Assembly (NCBI GenBank): GCA_949152475.1
Contig: OX424563.1
Coordinates: 16,093,001-16,157,000, forward strand
From: Terebella lapidaria
Lineage: Eukaryota > Annelida > Polychaeta > Terebellida > Terebellidae
Reading direction: 5' to 3'
Length of the DNA: 64,000 nucleotides
Shown here: positions 11,494-23,321 of the stretch, one piece after another
How positions within the stretch are numbered: position 1 is the first letter of the stretch
Layout: each line of letters begins with the position of its first letter
Program-made: the position numbers and the translations under genes
The notes under the pieces: model-generated
Told to the model about the DNA's origin: nothing
What the model saw: the letters and a program-made list of their open reading frames with translations, nothing else
The model's database searches: none

Positions 11494-13940
11494 CATCAAC
11501 GAAATATATTCATATATTCATGCACCTCTCAAGAAGAGGACTATTCGACATGCTCAAGTTCCCTACATGAATAGTATTTTGCGCAGGGCTATAAATCATA
11601 AAAATATGCTGCGAAGAAAATAATTATGATCGCAGCTAGAGTGCCCAAACATGGGAAAAGTATAGGAAACAAAGAAATTTAGTTGTGAAGTTTCGAAGAA
11701 GTGCATGGCACAGTATATGCGAGACAAATGTGACAAAAATGCTGACAGCAAGTCATTTTGGAATATGGTAAAACCCCTAATATCTGATAAATGCAGGGGT
11801 GTACATGACGGCATAATACTATGTGAAAGTAATAGTATAATTAATAGTACTGATAATGTGTGTGACTCGTTAAATGATTACTATAATAACATTACAGATG
11901 GTGATCGAGGCACAGACTCTTTACCTACTCCAGAGCCAGAATTTGGCACAGAAGAATCGGTTCTCTCCATATGGGAGCGTTATGATCAAAGCGATAGCGT
12001 TATGCAAATCAGAAGAAATTGCAATAACAATGCTCATTTCAAGTTTGACGAGGTTTCTGTGCTAGACATCAAGAAACGCTTGAATAAGTTTAATCCAGCA
12101 AAAGCCACTGGGTGGGACCAAATCCCACCCAAATTATTGAAACTGGGTGCAAGTGCATTATGTTATCCTTTAACATACTTAGTGAATAAGTCAATACATA
12201 TGTCTGTTTTTCCATCCAGCTTGAAATGTGCTGAGATTGTACCAATTTTCAAGAAAGGGGATCCCTTATTGAAAGAAAATTACCGACCAGTCAGTATATT
12301 GCCAGGTATTTCAAAAATATTTGAAGGAGTGTTATTTGACCAGCTGTCGTCTTTCTTTGATTAGCAATTCTCACCGTATATTTCAGGGTTTCGTAAAAAC
12401 CACAGCCGTCAAAATGTTTTATTTCGATTTATTGAAAATGTTAAAAACAATTTGGATAACGGTATGGTTGCTGGCGCAATATTGACAGACTTGTCTAAAG
12501 CCTTTGATCATCTGCCGCATGACTTGTTGATAGCCAAATTAAGTGCATATGGGGTTGATATTGATTCATGTTCATTGATGCATACCAATTTCAAAATAGA
12601 TTCCACAGGGTGAAACTGTTTTCAAGTAGGAGTGAGTGGCTTCCACTTACAGTGGGAACCCCACAAGGTTCCATCCTGGGACCATTCTGCTACAATGTCC
12701 ACTCAAATGATTTGATTTTAGATGTTGCCATGCAATGTGATATTTATAACTATGCTGATGATAACACCATTTGTTGTTTTGGGGAAGATATATGTAGTGT
12801 AAAAGAAAAGTTGCAAAATGTAATGTCCGCAATGTTGAAATGGTTTAAATCAAACAATATGAAGGTCAATCTTGACAAGTTTCAGTATATAATATTTGGT
12901 AATAATCATTATGAAAATGAATATGTTACATTGGGTGACAATATTGTATATTCACAACCACAAGTTAAATTATTAGGGATTCATATTGACGCTAAATTAA
13001 ACTTTGACTCTCATATTAAAGATATATGTAGGAAAGTCGGACGGAAATTGAATGTACTGCGGCGTCTGTCCAAGAACCTTCATGAGAAAAGTAAATTATT
13101 ACTATTCCACTCATTTATTTTGTCAAACTTCCAATATTGTTCTATTATATGGCATTTTTGTACTAAAGGGAATGTTCTCAAGATGGAAAAACTTCAGAAG
13201 CAGGCATTAAAATATGTTTTTAATGATCACTCATCAAATTATCAGATATTGATGAAACGAGCCAATTGTTCATCATTATTATGTCCAACGGTTACGTGCT
13301 ATTCTGATTGAAGTATTTAAATGTGTAAACAATTTAGGGCCATCATATCTGAATGAAATGTATAGTCTTCAAAATGGTAACTATGATTGTCGAGGTATAT
13401 TGAAACTAACTCAGTGCAAATTTAAGAGTATGGAATATGGGTATAATACTTTATTGTATCAAGGGAGTAAAACCTGGAACAGAACAGCATAGACAATGAT
13501 TTGAAATCTTCAATTAATCTCAATACATTCAAGAATAGACTAAGCAAATGGCAACCAGCACAATGTAATTGTTCCACCTGTATACTATGTACGTTGAGTC
13601 AAATGTGAATCAATGGTGACCATGTATTGTGTATGTACATTTGTAGGTGCATTTGTTTCTATATTTATGTGATTTGTACGAGCAAGATAATTTGACAATT
13701 GTGCAAGTGATATAGTGTGTATGATTATATTATGAAGTGTGCACGGAAGTAATGTCTATTGATTTATGTGTATGTAATGTGAATATACCTTATGACTTGT
13801 ATATGCCCATTAGTATATATTTATCTTTCATTGTATATACCATCTATCATTGCTTCATGTCGGTAAATAGCTGTTCACCAGCTAATGTTTTATATTGTAA
13901 ATAACCGACGTTGAATAAAGTTTTTTTTTTTATCTTATCT
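11494..13940 (+). mobile_element. CR1/jockey-type LINE, 5'-truncated, nested in Gypsy
   Basis: The insertion is flanked by the 8-bp direct repeat TACGGGAG (11486-11493 and 13941-13948), a likely target-site duplication. The endonuclease half is missing. The coding part starts in the linker (WEKYRKQRN-type segment near 11650) and continues through the reverse transcriptase: NPAKATGWDQIPPKLLK, NYRPVSILP, SKAFDHLPHDL, TPQGSILGP and YADD (12751-12762), then a LINE-type C-terminal region to about 13480. An in-frame stop (12362-12364), a frame change near 12560-12590 and another near 13270-13310 make it dead. The 3' end is AATAAAG, a T run and TATCT repeats. It is younger than the Gypsy element it interrupts. 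Confidence 0.85.
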
Positions 13941-14124
13941 TACGGGAGGGCGAATGCGGAGCGGCGGCGTTACGACGCAAAGATGTCCGCGGACCTCAAC
14001 TCTGGAGATAGCCACAAAGTAGCTGCTCACGGAGGAAAGTCGTGCGGATCCTCACGGAAAGACCTAAAATCCATTCCTGGTGTGATAGATGGATACCGCA
14101 GACGCATCCACATTGGGCGGAACG

Positions 14125-15753
14125 TTAGTCCCACACATATAGTGTCGGCGCAAGGGGTTTCCGGCGTGGCGGCCCATCATCCGCAGGTGGTGGAGGGAGT
14201 GGGGGTACCTGCGGATCGCCTAGATATGGTGGTTCTATGTCCGGACCATCATCTGACGGATCAGAGAGGTCCGGGAGACCCACCATCTGGCGCACACGTT
14301 CGTCCGGAGTCCGCAGATGCTGACCGGACGGATCCCCTAAAGGAGCGTCATCCGGTCCCGCATCTTGTACTAGCGGATCCATGACAAGCAGGCCCTCGTA
14401 CTTCTTCAGGTTGTCTATGTGAACCACCAGAACCCTATCCAGGTCGGAGTCCCTCCTGATCTGGTAGTCCACGTCCGTAACCTGCTTAAGTACCGTAAAC
14501 GGGCCTATCCACGGCTTAGCAAACTTGTTGCCTTGCTTAAGCGGTGGATAATAATACCGCACCTTGTCTCCTTCCGCAAAAGCGGGCCTATCCTTGGCAT
14601 GGGTGTCATAGCCACGCTTCTGCCGGATAGCAGACTTATCCAGGCGCGCTCGCACGAAATCATGGGCATTCGCCATGGCGCGGCGAACCCACTCAACGTT
14701 CTCCGGACCGCACTGGGGTACTGCGCCGGTCTCCGCCGCAGTTGGATACATGATATCCACGGGCAGATTTAGATCCCGGCCGTACAACATCGCGTGCGGA
14801 GTAACTCCGATCGAAGAGTGGACCGACGACCGGTACGCCATTAAGACATACGGGAGATGGTCATCCCAATCATTCGCACGATCATTAACAAAGGCCGCCA
14901 GCATGTTAAGGACAGACCGGTTAAAGCGTTCAACCTGTCCGTCCAACTCGGGCCTGTAAGGGGTGGTGCGCACCTTGGTACTCCCTAGCATCTGTGCTAG
15001 GCTCCGGAACAGATTGCTTTCAAATTGCGTGCCCTGATCCGAACGTACCTGCTTAGGTATACCATGGTACACCACCCATCTATTCACCAGCAACCAAGCT
15101 ACCTCGTCCGCAGTCTGGCGGTGCAGTGGGTACGCGTCGGTATATTTGGTGAAATAGTCGGATATCACCAGGATGTACCGGAAACCACGTGGGGTGACCT
15201 GATGGGTATCCAGTATATCCAATGCTATCCGATCAAACGGCGCGCCAGTCTCAACCGTGGTTAAGGGGTGGCGGCCAGGAGCTGGAACTCCTTTACGAGC
15301 TTGACACCGAGGGCAGGCTGCGCACCATCGTTGCACGTCCAAACTGTTACCAGGCCAGTGGAAGCGCTGTTGTAGCCTATGGAGGGTCCTCCGGATTCCC
15401 AAGTGACCGGTCACCCGGAGGTCATGCAACTGATGGAGCACTTCTTTTCGCAGCTCCACCGAAAGCACCAACTGCCAAATGGGTGGCAGTGGTCTCGGTG
15501 GCTCATAGCTCCGGTACAAGAGGCCATCCTTCAAGGAGAGTCTTTCCCACTGGGAGATGAGAGACTGGGTCTCCTCCCGGTAGGTCTTCCACTCATCCTT
15601 CGAAGGTTTCTGGCCGGCCTCGAGGGCTCTGATTACCGGCGCCAGAGCACTGTCAGCTCTCTGCTTTGCAATCAACTGCGCTGGAGAGTAGCCATCCAAG
15701 TAGTTAGGCTCCTCATCCGACACGTCCGACTGCGCTGCAGCGGCCATCACCAC
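14125..15753 (-). mobile_element. Gypsy fossil: integrase region
   Basis: An N-terminal HHCC zinc domain (GHLGIRR then CPRCQARKG) is followed by a core with D, D and E residues in LDILD, SDQGTQFES and ERFNRSV contexts. A GPY/F-type C-terminal module (WIGPFTVLKQV) comes last. This is the longest recognisable part of the fossil. Confidence 0.85.
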
Positions 15754-16107
15754 CGGGGGTAAGGACCGCTCATACTCAGACTCGTCCTAGGACGCGGAGG
15801 GTACCCACGAGGAGTACACTGCCGGACTCGAGGAAGACTCGCTGGAGCTGAGCCACACCTCCGGTTCGTACGCAGGACGCCATCGCCAGTGTCGGCGGGT
15901 CCGCGCGCAGAGGTGAGCCCTGGATGCTCCGGCCGCCGTGTTGTTAGAGGAGGCGGCGGCCTGCGACCTTCCCGAAATGTCCAATTCCGAGCCTGAGGAG
16001 GAATCCACATCGTGCTTGGATGGAGCCATCCCGGCACAGTTAGGATTCTTGCACTTATGACAACGGGACAGGCCGTCCGCGTTCCCGTGCACCTTACCGG
16101 CACGGTG

Positions 16108-17614
16108 CTAAATTTTCATGTCATACTCCTGGAGTTTGATGAGCCACCGCGCCACCAAGCCATCGGCCTCACTATAGTTGAGGAGCCATCTCAGCGAACT
16201 GTGGTCAGTCCGCGAGCGGAAATGGCATCCCAACAAATAGTGCCGGAACCGCTTGGTCATTGTAACTACCGCGAGCAGCTCGCGGTGCGTGGTGCAGTAG
16301 TTCATTTGAGAGCGGCTCAGAGCCACACTTGCATAAGCTACTACCTGCTCCTGCCCGTCCACGATCTGCGAGAGGACACCGCCGAGTGCAAAGTTACTCG
16401 CTTCAGTGTCCAGGATGAACTCGCAGTCTGGACGAGGGTGCCGCAGCACCGGCGCATCTGCCAAAGCTTGCCGGAGCGCCGAGAAGGCAACTTCCTGCTC
16501 AGCCAACCAGACGAAATCGGCACCCTTTTCCGTGAGGATTGTAAGAGGACGCGTGATCTCCGCAAAGCCTCGCACAAACCGGCGGTGATAACTCGCGAAG
16601 CCCAAAAAGGACCTCACGTCCGCCATGCTGCAAGGCCGAGGCCAGTTCTTCACGGCCTCTAGCTTCTTGGGGTCTGGTCTAACTCCGGTGCCCGTTACCA
16701 TGAAGCCCAAGTACAGTATCTCCTGCGCGAACAACTCGCACTTACTTGGCTTCAACTTAAGGCCTGCTTCGCGGACGCGATGGAGCACCATCTGGAGGTT
16801 GGTCAGGGTTTCCTCAAACAACCGGCCATACACGACGACATCGTCGATGTAGACCATACATCGCTTCCAGAGGAACCCTTTAAGTACCATCTCCATGAGG
16901 CGCTCGAACGTCACAGAGCCCGAACGGCATTACCTTAAATTGGTAGAGCCCGTTCTTGGTAACGAAGGCAGTTTTCGCCCTATCACTCTCCTCCATCTCA
17001 ACCTGCCAATACCCGGAGGCCAGATCCAGAGCACAGAAATAGTGCGATCCGGCCAGGGAATCGAAGGTATCCTCGATGTGCGGGAGAGGATATGAGTCCT
17101 TCCGCGTGGCATCGTTTAGCTTCCGATAATCCACACAGAACCTCCACGAGCCATCCTTCTTCTTCACCATAACCACAGGACTCGCCCAAGAGCTGTCACT
17201 GTCTAGCTCGAGCATCTTCTGCACCTCCCGGTCTATGACCTCTTGGTGCACGATCGCTGCTCGCCGTAGACGCTGTTTAATAGGACGCTTGTATAGGAGG
17301 TCGATGCGGTGTTTGGCAACGTCTGTCTTGCCAACCGCACCGTCCGGACTCATAAACACATTCGCATACTGCCAGAGCAGCTTATGGAGAGCCTGTCGCT
17401 GATCTTCATCCAACTGGTCCTTCGGAACTCTAGATTCCAGATGGTCCGGCAGGGTGTACGATCTCCGGCGGCCGCCGCGGCGCAGGGTGAACGATCTCCG
17501 GCGGCCGCCGCGGCGCATGCAGCGCAGCAGACAGGATCGTCGGGGATGATACGACTCGACGACCCGGGTGCTGCGGTAGCCGCCACACAACCGCACCGCA
17601 GTCAACGGGAGCAT
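16108..17614 (-). mobile_element. Gypsy fossil: reverse transcriptase and RNase H region
   Basis: The palm motif YIDDVVVYG (about 16825-16851) and preceding KKDGSWRFCVDYRKLN are standard Ty3/Gypsy reverse-transcriptase motifs. An RNase H-like region follows with FILDTEASNFALGGVLSQ. Part of the broken element. Confidence 0.85.
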
Positions 17615-18300
17615 CCGTGGGATTTACCACAAGGATGGGCATCGTGCGGGCGTTGGACTTGACCAGAGCCCCACCCAGCATGAGTCCGGTTCCTTGGGCA
17701 AAACTGCTCACCGGCTGTACTAAACACGGACAACCATCGAGGGGCATGTGGGGACGACGCAGCCTCGCCTCAATGATCATCTTGCCCATAGGCGGCACTA
17801 TCGTAGTGCGCGCCGCCCGCAGTTGGAACAACTTACTCGGACCCGCGCGGAAGAGGAAATGGGTGTCCTCTCCCATCCAGAGTTCGCCGGAACAGAAGTT
17901 AGCGATTACCCGGTGGATCCAGAGAAAGTTCATCCCAATGATCCCAGGCACTCCGATATCCGCGACGATTGCCTCTGTGATATACACCTTGTCCCCAAGA
18001 GTAATAGGCAGATCGATTATACCGTGGATACGGATGCTGTTGTTACCCGCTCCGTGGAGCGTGTAATGCCTGGGATCCCGCAACACCATGTCGCGGAGCG
18101 CTGGCTCACACTTGAACGTTCCTGTGGCTACGATGGTAACCTCCGAGCCAGAGTCTACGAGGAACCGGACCGGCTTCCGTCCAAAAGACAGGGGCAGGTA
18201 CCAGCAAGGGTCCCTCACCAGTGCGCACACCGGATGATCGGAATTATCCGGAACACTGGGCTCAGCTACGGAGTCCCCGTTGTCCGCCTCAGCTGCGAAG
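17430..18300 (-). mobile_element. Gypsy fossil: aspartic protease region
   Basis: The active-site signature DSGSEVTIV (DSGS at about 18144-18155) sits in a retropepsin-like context between the zinc knuckle and the reverse transcriptase. This is the expected pol position. Confidence 0.7.
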
Positions 18301-18442
18301 GAGCTAGACTGATCGTCAAGGACCACTTCCGGAGAAGTTATATCTACTTGAGGGTCGTCCCGCTCATCAGCGGGTGAGGAGGCGTCCGGTGCCACCGAAC
18401 TACTATCCTCGGACGCAGTGTTGGTCGCCACCACGTCCGATT

Positions 18443-20185
18443 TCAGTTTCCCTTCTGAAAGGGGCGGCCTTGCTGTTCCGGAGGACCAGGCTGAGGATAG
18501 GTACTCCGGCGCGGATTGGGAAGATTCCCCTGGTATCGGCGTGCCCGCAGACGCTCCAGCAGGTCCGGACATTTCAGCCAAAAGTGTCCCTGTTTTCCGC
18601 AGAAATAGCAGGGACGGTTCTGAGTTGGTCCGGAGGCGAACGCACAACACTCGGTGGGGCCCGGAGAGTCGATTCCGGCGCAGTACGCAATCATCTGCGT
18701 GGCGCCAAAATCATACTCCTCATAGTCATACTAATCCGAGGACGAGCACAACGCGACAGCTGGTGCCGCTTGAACAGGCATCCCTTGCGGGGGTGCCGGT
18801 GAACCAACCCACAGAGGGTTGGACTCCATGGTGGGTGCCTGGGGGACCGGGGCCGACCATGGGGTCACCTGCGATGCCGTGGCAGGAGACGGGGCCACCG
18901 CTTGTGCGGGAATAGCCGGGGCTGGAGGCATCTGTCTGGGACGGACAGCTACCTCTAACGCGAGGGCGGAGTTGATTGCCTCCTCCATCGATCGTTTTTC
19001 ATGGGTGGCCAGCCAGTAGATGTGGTATGGCTGGCCATCGATGAACTGATCGATCAGCATCGGTTCAAACCGACTGGCTTCCATGTCCGGATAAGCCCTC
19101 TGGCCGAGTATGCGCAAATTAAAAGCATACTCGGTAACGGATTCAGTCGGTAGGCGGATCCATGCTTTGAACTCCCGTTCAAACTGCCGCCTGCTGGTCG
19201 TCGGCGTAAACAGTAGGCCCAGTCTCGTGCTGGGTCCATCCTTCGCATACCGCCGTCCGCCAAATCTGGAGTAAATAGTCTTCTAAGTCGGCATTATCCC
19301 CTTTGAACCGCTTCCGCCAGGAAGATTGGTCGGGCGCCTCATCAAGTGGAGAGCGCACCCGACCGGCGGAACCAGCCCTGGGGTCGGCAGTATATATATG
19401 ATGGCAAGGCCCGTGTACCACCCGCTCCCGCGGCGGAGTCCGCCGGGGCAGACATCAACGCCGTTGACATGGGGGCAGGATAGCTCACACTAGCCGCCGG
19501 GTACATTCCCGCAGTCACACTATCCTGACTTGGTGCGGTCGAGACTCCCGTCGAACCCACTAGGTAGGCTCCAGACGGGGCAGCATAGCTAACGTAGCTT
19601 GGGGCCGGAGCCGCCGGTTGCCACTGCATGCCCCATGCACCCTGACTGCCAGGATAAGCTGACCACGCGGCATTAACTCCGGCCAGCGTGGTGCCTCCGA
19701 GTCGCTGAGCAGGCGCAGATTCCATTGCAGGGACCACCGGCGTCTGTGGACTCGAGAGGACTTGGGGAGGAGCCATAGGCCCAATCATCCCCAATCATCA
19801 AGCGCGGTGAAAATCAGCCACTTCTCCCTCTCCGACAAAGACCCCGGAGAGGGTTCCTGGACTGCGGAGACGGCGAGCGGTCCCTACGGTCAGGTCGTCC
19901 CTGATGGGGCGACCGGGCGCGGTCGTAGCGCCCCAGAGGAGCCAACTCACCCAGTGTGTTGGTAAGTTGGTCCACTGCACCTAGTGTGGACCGTCCGGGA
20001 TCCGGACGGGGAATTCTCAAAGAAGTCCACCCGGCCGGATTAGGCATCTGGAACTGTTGGTCCACGTGTCCGGAGGTACTCGCGCCGGCGTTCACTCGAT
20101 CCCGGACATCCGGAGATGCCCCCTGAAAATGTCGTCTGCCACGACCCGCGTCCGGACGTAGGTGTGCGCCATCATGGTTCACCAT
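18443..20185 (-). mobile_element. Gypsy fossil: gag region
   Basis: Pro/Ala/Gly-rich sequence with a capsid-like middle, followed by a single CCHC zinc knuckle (CYFCGKQGHFWLKC, about 18568-18611). The knuckle is the usual C-terminal nucleic-acid-binding part of gag. It lies just upstream, in element orientation, of the protease. Broken. Confidence 0.65.
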
Positions 20186-20199
20186 AATGTAGTCTGGAG

Positions 20200-21100
20200 T
20201 TCATCTTCTTCTGTTGACTGGTCTCCTTCGGCTGGATGTTTGGTTGATAGCTTGGGTTTGGCAGCTATCTCAGACGTTATAAGCTTTGATTTCAACCTGA
20301 CTGGTCTTCCAGTCTCATTCTTATTCTTTGGCTGACTTTACTTCTCAAGATTCTCTAAGTTCAACTTCAGTCTCATTTCATATGTATACTCGAACATAGA
20401 GTCGGCTTGGCCGACTCAAAGATCAACTCTCGGCTACAGGTCAAGGTATATTGACGAATCATACAGTCGGCTGAAATAGCTGGACATCCAGTCATCTAGA
20501 GATGACTTTTCGGCAGCTTCTCCACTCTTCGGCCAATTGACAAGTTCGGCTGAACTGTGATGTGTACTGGTGGGTGTCATAGGGTCAAAAGGCGCTCTCG
20601 CGAGTCGGCAGTATTCATATATTTTGGGGTAGGTGTCACGTGACCTACTCCAACCAATCAAAACTGACTATTTTAACGAACTTTTTTGTGATTGATAACC
20701 AATCAGGAACCACCAGGTACTACATGTAATGTGCATTGTTCCAATCCCACTTCGAAACACTTTTACGTAATCACGTGTTTTGACCACCTAGGTCAGGTTG
20801 AGCCGCAGGGCAACTGAAGCTGCCAACAAATATACCCGAATTTGAATGAACAAATATACACTTATGAGATAAAATTCATTCTTATTCATTAACCGAAAAA
20901 CATCGGGTAACTATATATATCATTCAACGAACAATTAATAAAACTGGCGGAACACAATTTCCGGCTTAAAATAACTACAGTACCTGTGACGTGTATGAAT
21001 TCCGATGCCCTTGAATCGCCGGTCTGCACATTACGGCCATTTTGATTTCAAACAGGTGGGCAAAATAGCTTTTTTGCTCAAATCAAGTCACTCTATATTT
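20200..21100. other. Intergenic, no gene seen
   Basis: The left part (to about 20640) is rich in CGGCTG words that echo the 69-bp minisatellite at 3610-4130. The rest is AT-rich single-copy-looking sequence without a convincing frame. Confidence 0.5.
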
Positions 21101-21538
21101 CAGGTTGATAGAAGATAGAACACATTATATATAATAAGATCTACAAGAGCGATGAACCAAACACAACCAATTCAATGAAAAAAAACCTCAATATTTCCGA
21201 GCAGATTTGACATTCTTAGACAGATTTGGGATTTGAGTATCGGACAGAACTACGCCAGACGCCGACATTTTGGTCAATGTATCATATCAAGAAAGTAACG
21301 TTCAAAACGTTATGATTGTTCAGCCCAAGAAGGCATTACTCACTTCACTATATACTATTGTCAAGTACAAGGAGTAGTTATGATCCATATCATCATGTGT
21401 ATGGATGAGACAGAACAAAATAGAAACGTAGAAAGAAAGAACAATGCATTACACTCATTATATTTCAAATAAATCAAATCGATAGAACTCGATATTTTCA
21501 AGTATACCAACACATTGTACAGAGTTTTAGAAAAACTG

Positions 21539-21544
21539 TTTATT
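21539..21544 (-). terminator. Candidate polyadenylation signal of gene copy 2
   Basis: AATAAA on the minus strand, about 390 bp after the stop codon. It is conserved at 31769-31774 downstream of gene copy 3. Position and conservation are suggestive only. Confidence 0.35.
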
Positions 21545-21932
21545 CATAATGTAATATATACATTATTATAAGTGCTTTAGAAATGTTGCCAAATAGAACT
21601 CAAAAAGAAAAATCAAGGTATGATGCCATTGAACACGATATGCATAACTATATCCATAACTAAAACTATACAGGAATATTGTATACATCTACAGCTTGAA
21701 TGAAACACATTGTCACTTCAAAATATACCACACAGCTACTGCTACTGGTATTATGAGTGCATACTTAAAGGGTGCAAATAGGTAAGTCCATTATTGAACT
21801 GTAACTTGAGTGACATATTAGGAAACATTACATACAATAACATGAGGGTAAGGAAACTAAACATAAACATGCATATACTACTCGATACCAAACTGCCTGT
21901 ACATGTACGTTAGAAGCAGGGTTATATGGTGA

Positions 21933-23243
21933 TCATATGGTGCCGGGAAGAAGATAGTCCTCATCCCAATCGTCTGGGACAGGAATGCCCAGTTCTTGAG
22001 ATGTCCTGGTCATGACGTCACGGATTTCTTGAGTGATGTGTAGATTACGCAGTACTGCCTTGCTCAGACTTTCCCTGCTTATGGTTGAGCCACGCTGAGA
22101 ATCCAATTTGAATGCCTTCACGGCATCTTCGATGAAGTCAGATGACAATCCACAGATTTTGAACACCTTGGCCACTGTTTGTATTGGGTTTTTGCATGCC
22201 TGTTCATAGCGGATACCATGGAGTACAGCCTCACGATTTCCGATATATTCTTTGACGGCTGTTCCCTGCAACCAGTAGCCCCATTCTATGTCCATCGACA
22301 GTTTTGGATACCAGCCTTGAAAGAATTCGTACATGAAGCCACAGAACCTCATGTGGTACGCCGCTATTCCAGGAACTCGTGAGAGCAGTCGAAAAACAAC
22401 AGCAAATGAAGGTATTCCTTCAACACATTTTCTGACAGAAAGCGCAACTTGCACAGGGTCACGGTAAATGAAAAATTGTATGACCTCGGGGAACGCTTCT
22501 TGTATCAAGGCAGCACTAGGGAAAATCATGGGCACGGGCTTGATGATGCACGCCAGAAATTGGCCGCTCGACTGTTTGCACAGGAGTGTGATCACATCCC
22601 TGATCAATTTTACCTTCTTATCTCTGCCCCAATCTTTTCGCAATTCAAACAGATGCATAGCCTTGGTTAACGCATGTGGCTCACCAAGAGTAAGGCATCT
22701 TCCTGTCGACCTAAAGACATCAGTCATCAAAGTACCACCACATCGCCCAACATTCTGCAAGATGACCAGCTTAGTAGGCCTATGTCTCATTGTGATGCGC
22801 TCAGCCAGCTTGTGGAAAGATTCCAGAGGCATTGCGATGATGTACATGGGGGAGCTCTCAAAAGCCATTGATGCAAACGGGTACGAATCTGGACCTTTTG
22901 CGCCTGGAGCAAGCTGCATGAATAGAGCATCTTTGTCTGTTATTTGCAGAAGATGTACATCATCTCGTAACACGTACTCAGGAGTTGTGAAGGTGTGATG
23001 TACCAGAATGTAGTCGGTGATATGTGTCATGATGAACGCGTCAAGTCTGTAATGGAACAGAATACGCATAATGTGTGCAGATGAGTCGTAGTTTCCCGGC
23101 TCTCGGGACATATGCCTCTGATGCAAAACTCCAGTCCACCACCAAATTATAGTTTGGAAGAAACTATAAAACAAGATGAATCCGTAAAATGATATCCAGA
23201 GCAAGACAGACGATAAAAGACGTAGGTTTCCGAGTAAATCCAT
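21933..23243 (-). CDS. Sulfotransferase-like membrane protein, copy 2
   Basis: A single-exon gene of 436 residues. The membrane anchor is near residues 9-40, the 5'-phosphosulfate-loop-like GRCGGTL at 166-172, the 3'-phosphate-like RDPVQVALS at 261-269 and RYEQACKNP at 345-353. A Ser-rich QRGSTISRESLSK follows at 383-395. Compared with copies 1 and 4 it has HRPT in place of DT just before the P-loop strand, a two-residue insertion shared with copy 3. It differs from copy 3 at ten residues and ten nucleotides. Ile23, Arg66, Ala69, Gly335 and Phe370 are unique to this copy. An inverted-repeat transposon starts 78 bp upstream of the ATG, so transcription may start within that gap or inside the element. 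A CCAAT box (ATTGG, 23286-23290) remains in the gap. Confidence 0.8.
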   Translation of the reverse strand: MDLLGNLRLLSSVLLWISFYGFILFYSFFQTIIWWWTGVLHQRHMSREPGNYDSSAHIMRILFHYRLDAFIMTHITDYILVHHTFTTPEYVLRDDVHLLQITDKDALFMQLAPGAKGPDSYPFASMAFESSPMYIIAMPLESFHKLAERITMRHRPTKLVILQNVGRCGGTLMTDVFRSTGRCLTLGEPHALTKAMHLFELRKDWGRDKKVKLIRDVITLLCKQSSGQFLACIIKPVPMIFPSAALIQEAFPEVIQFFIYRDPVQVALSVRKCVEGIPSFAVVFRLLSRVPGIAAYHMRFCGFMYEFFQGWYPKLSMDIEWGYWLQGTAVKEYIGNREAVLHGIRYEQACKNPIQTVAKVFKICGLSSDFIEDAVKAFKLDSQRGSTISRESLSKAVLRNLHITQEIRDVMTRTSQELGIPVPDDWDEDYLLPGTI

Positions 23244-23321
23244 GTCTGTGCGTTACGATGATCACACGAGCTTGTGTATCGTCTCATTGGCCATTTGAAA
23301 ACGGTATAGAATACACTCTTT

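Larger units (their letters stand above)
6491..20190 (-). mobile_element. Broken Ty3/Gypsy-type LTR retrotransposon region
   Basis: GC-rich sequence, heavily marked by CCGGA motifs, stands out from AT-rich surroundings. On the minus strand the order is gag with zinc knuckle, aspartic protease, reverse transcriptase with RNase H, then integrase, which is the Ty3/Gypsy order. A LINE has inserted downstream of the integrase (11494-13940). Beyond it lies about 5 kb of similar composition with coding-like sequence of unknown identity; this may be the 3' part of the same element or part of a second one. I found no convincing pair of LTRs, so both boundaries are approximate. It is a fossil with roughly half a dozen or more breaks besides the LINE insertion. 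The recognisable motifs suggest moderate rather than very old age. Confidence 0.8.

Noticed and set aside
22449-22998. Plus-strand frames of up to 176 codons within gene copies 1 to 4
   Set aside because: They recur at the same place in every paralogue only because the minus-strand gene is conserved. They have no features of their own.
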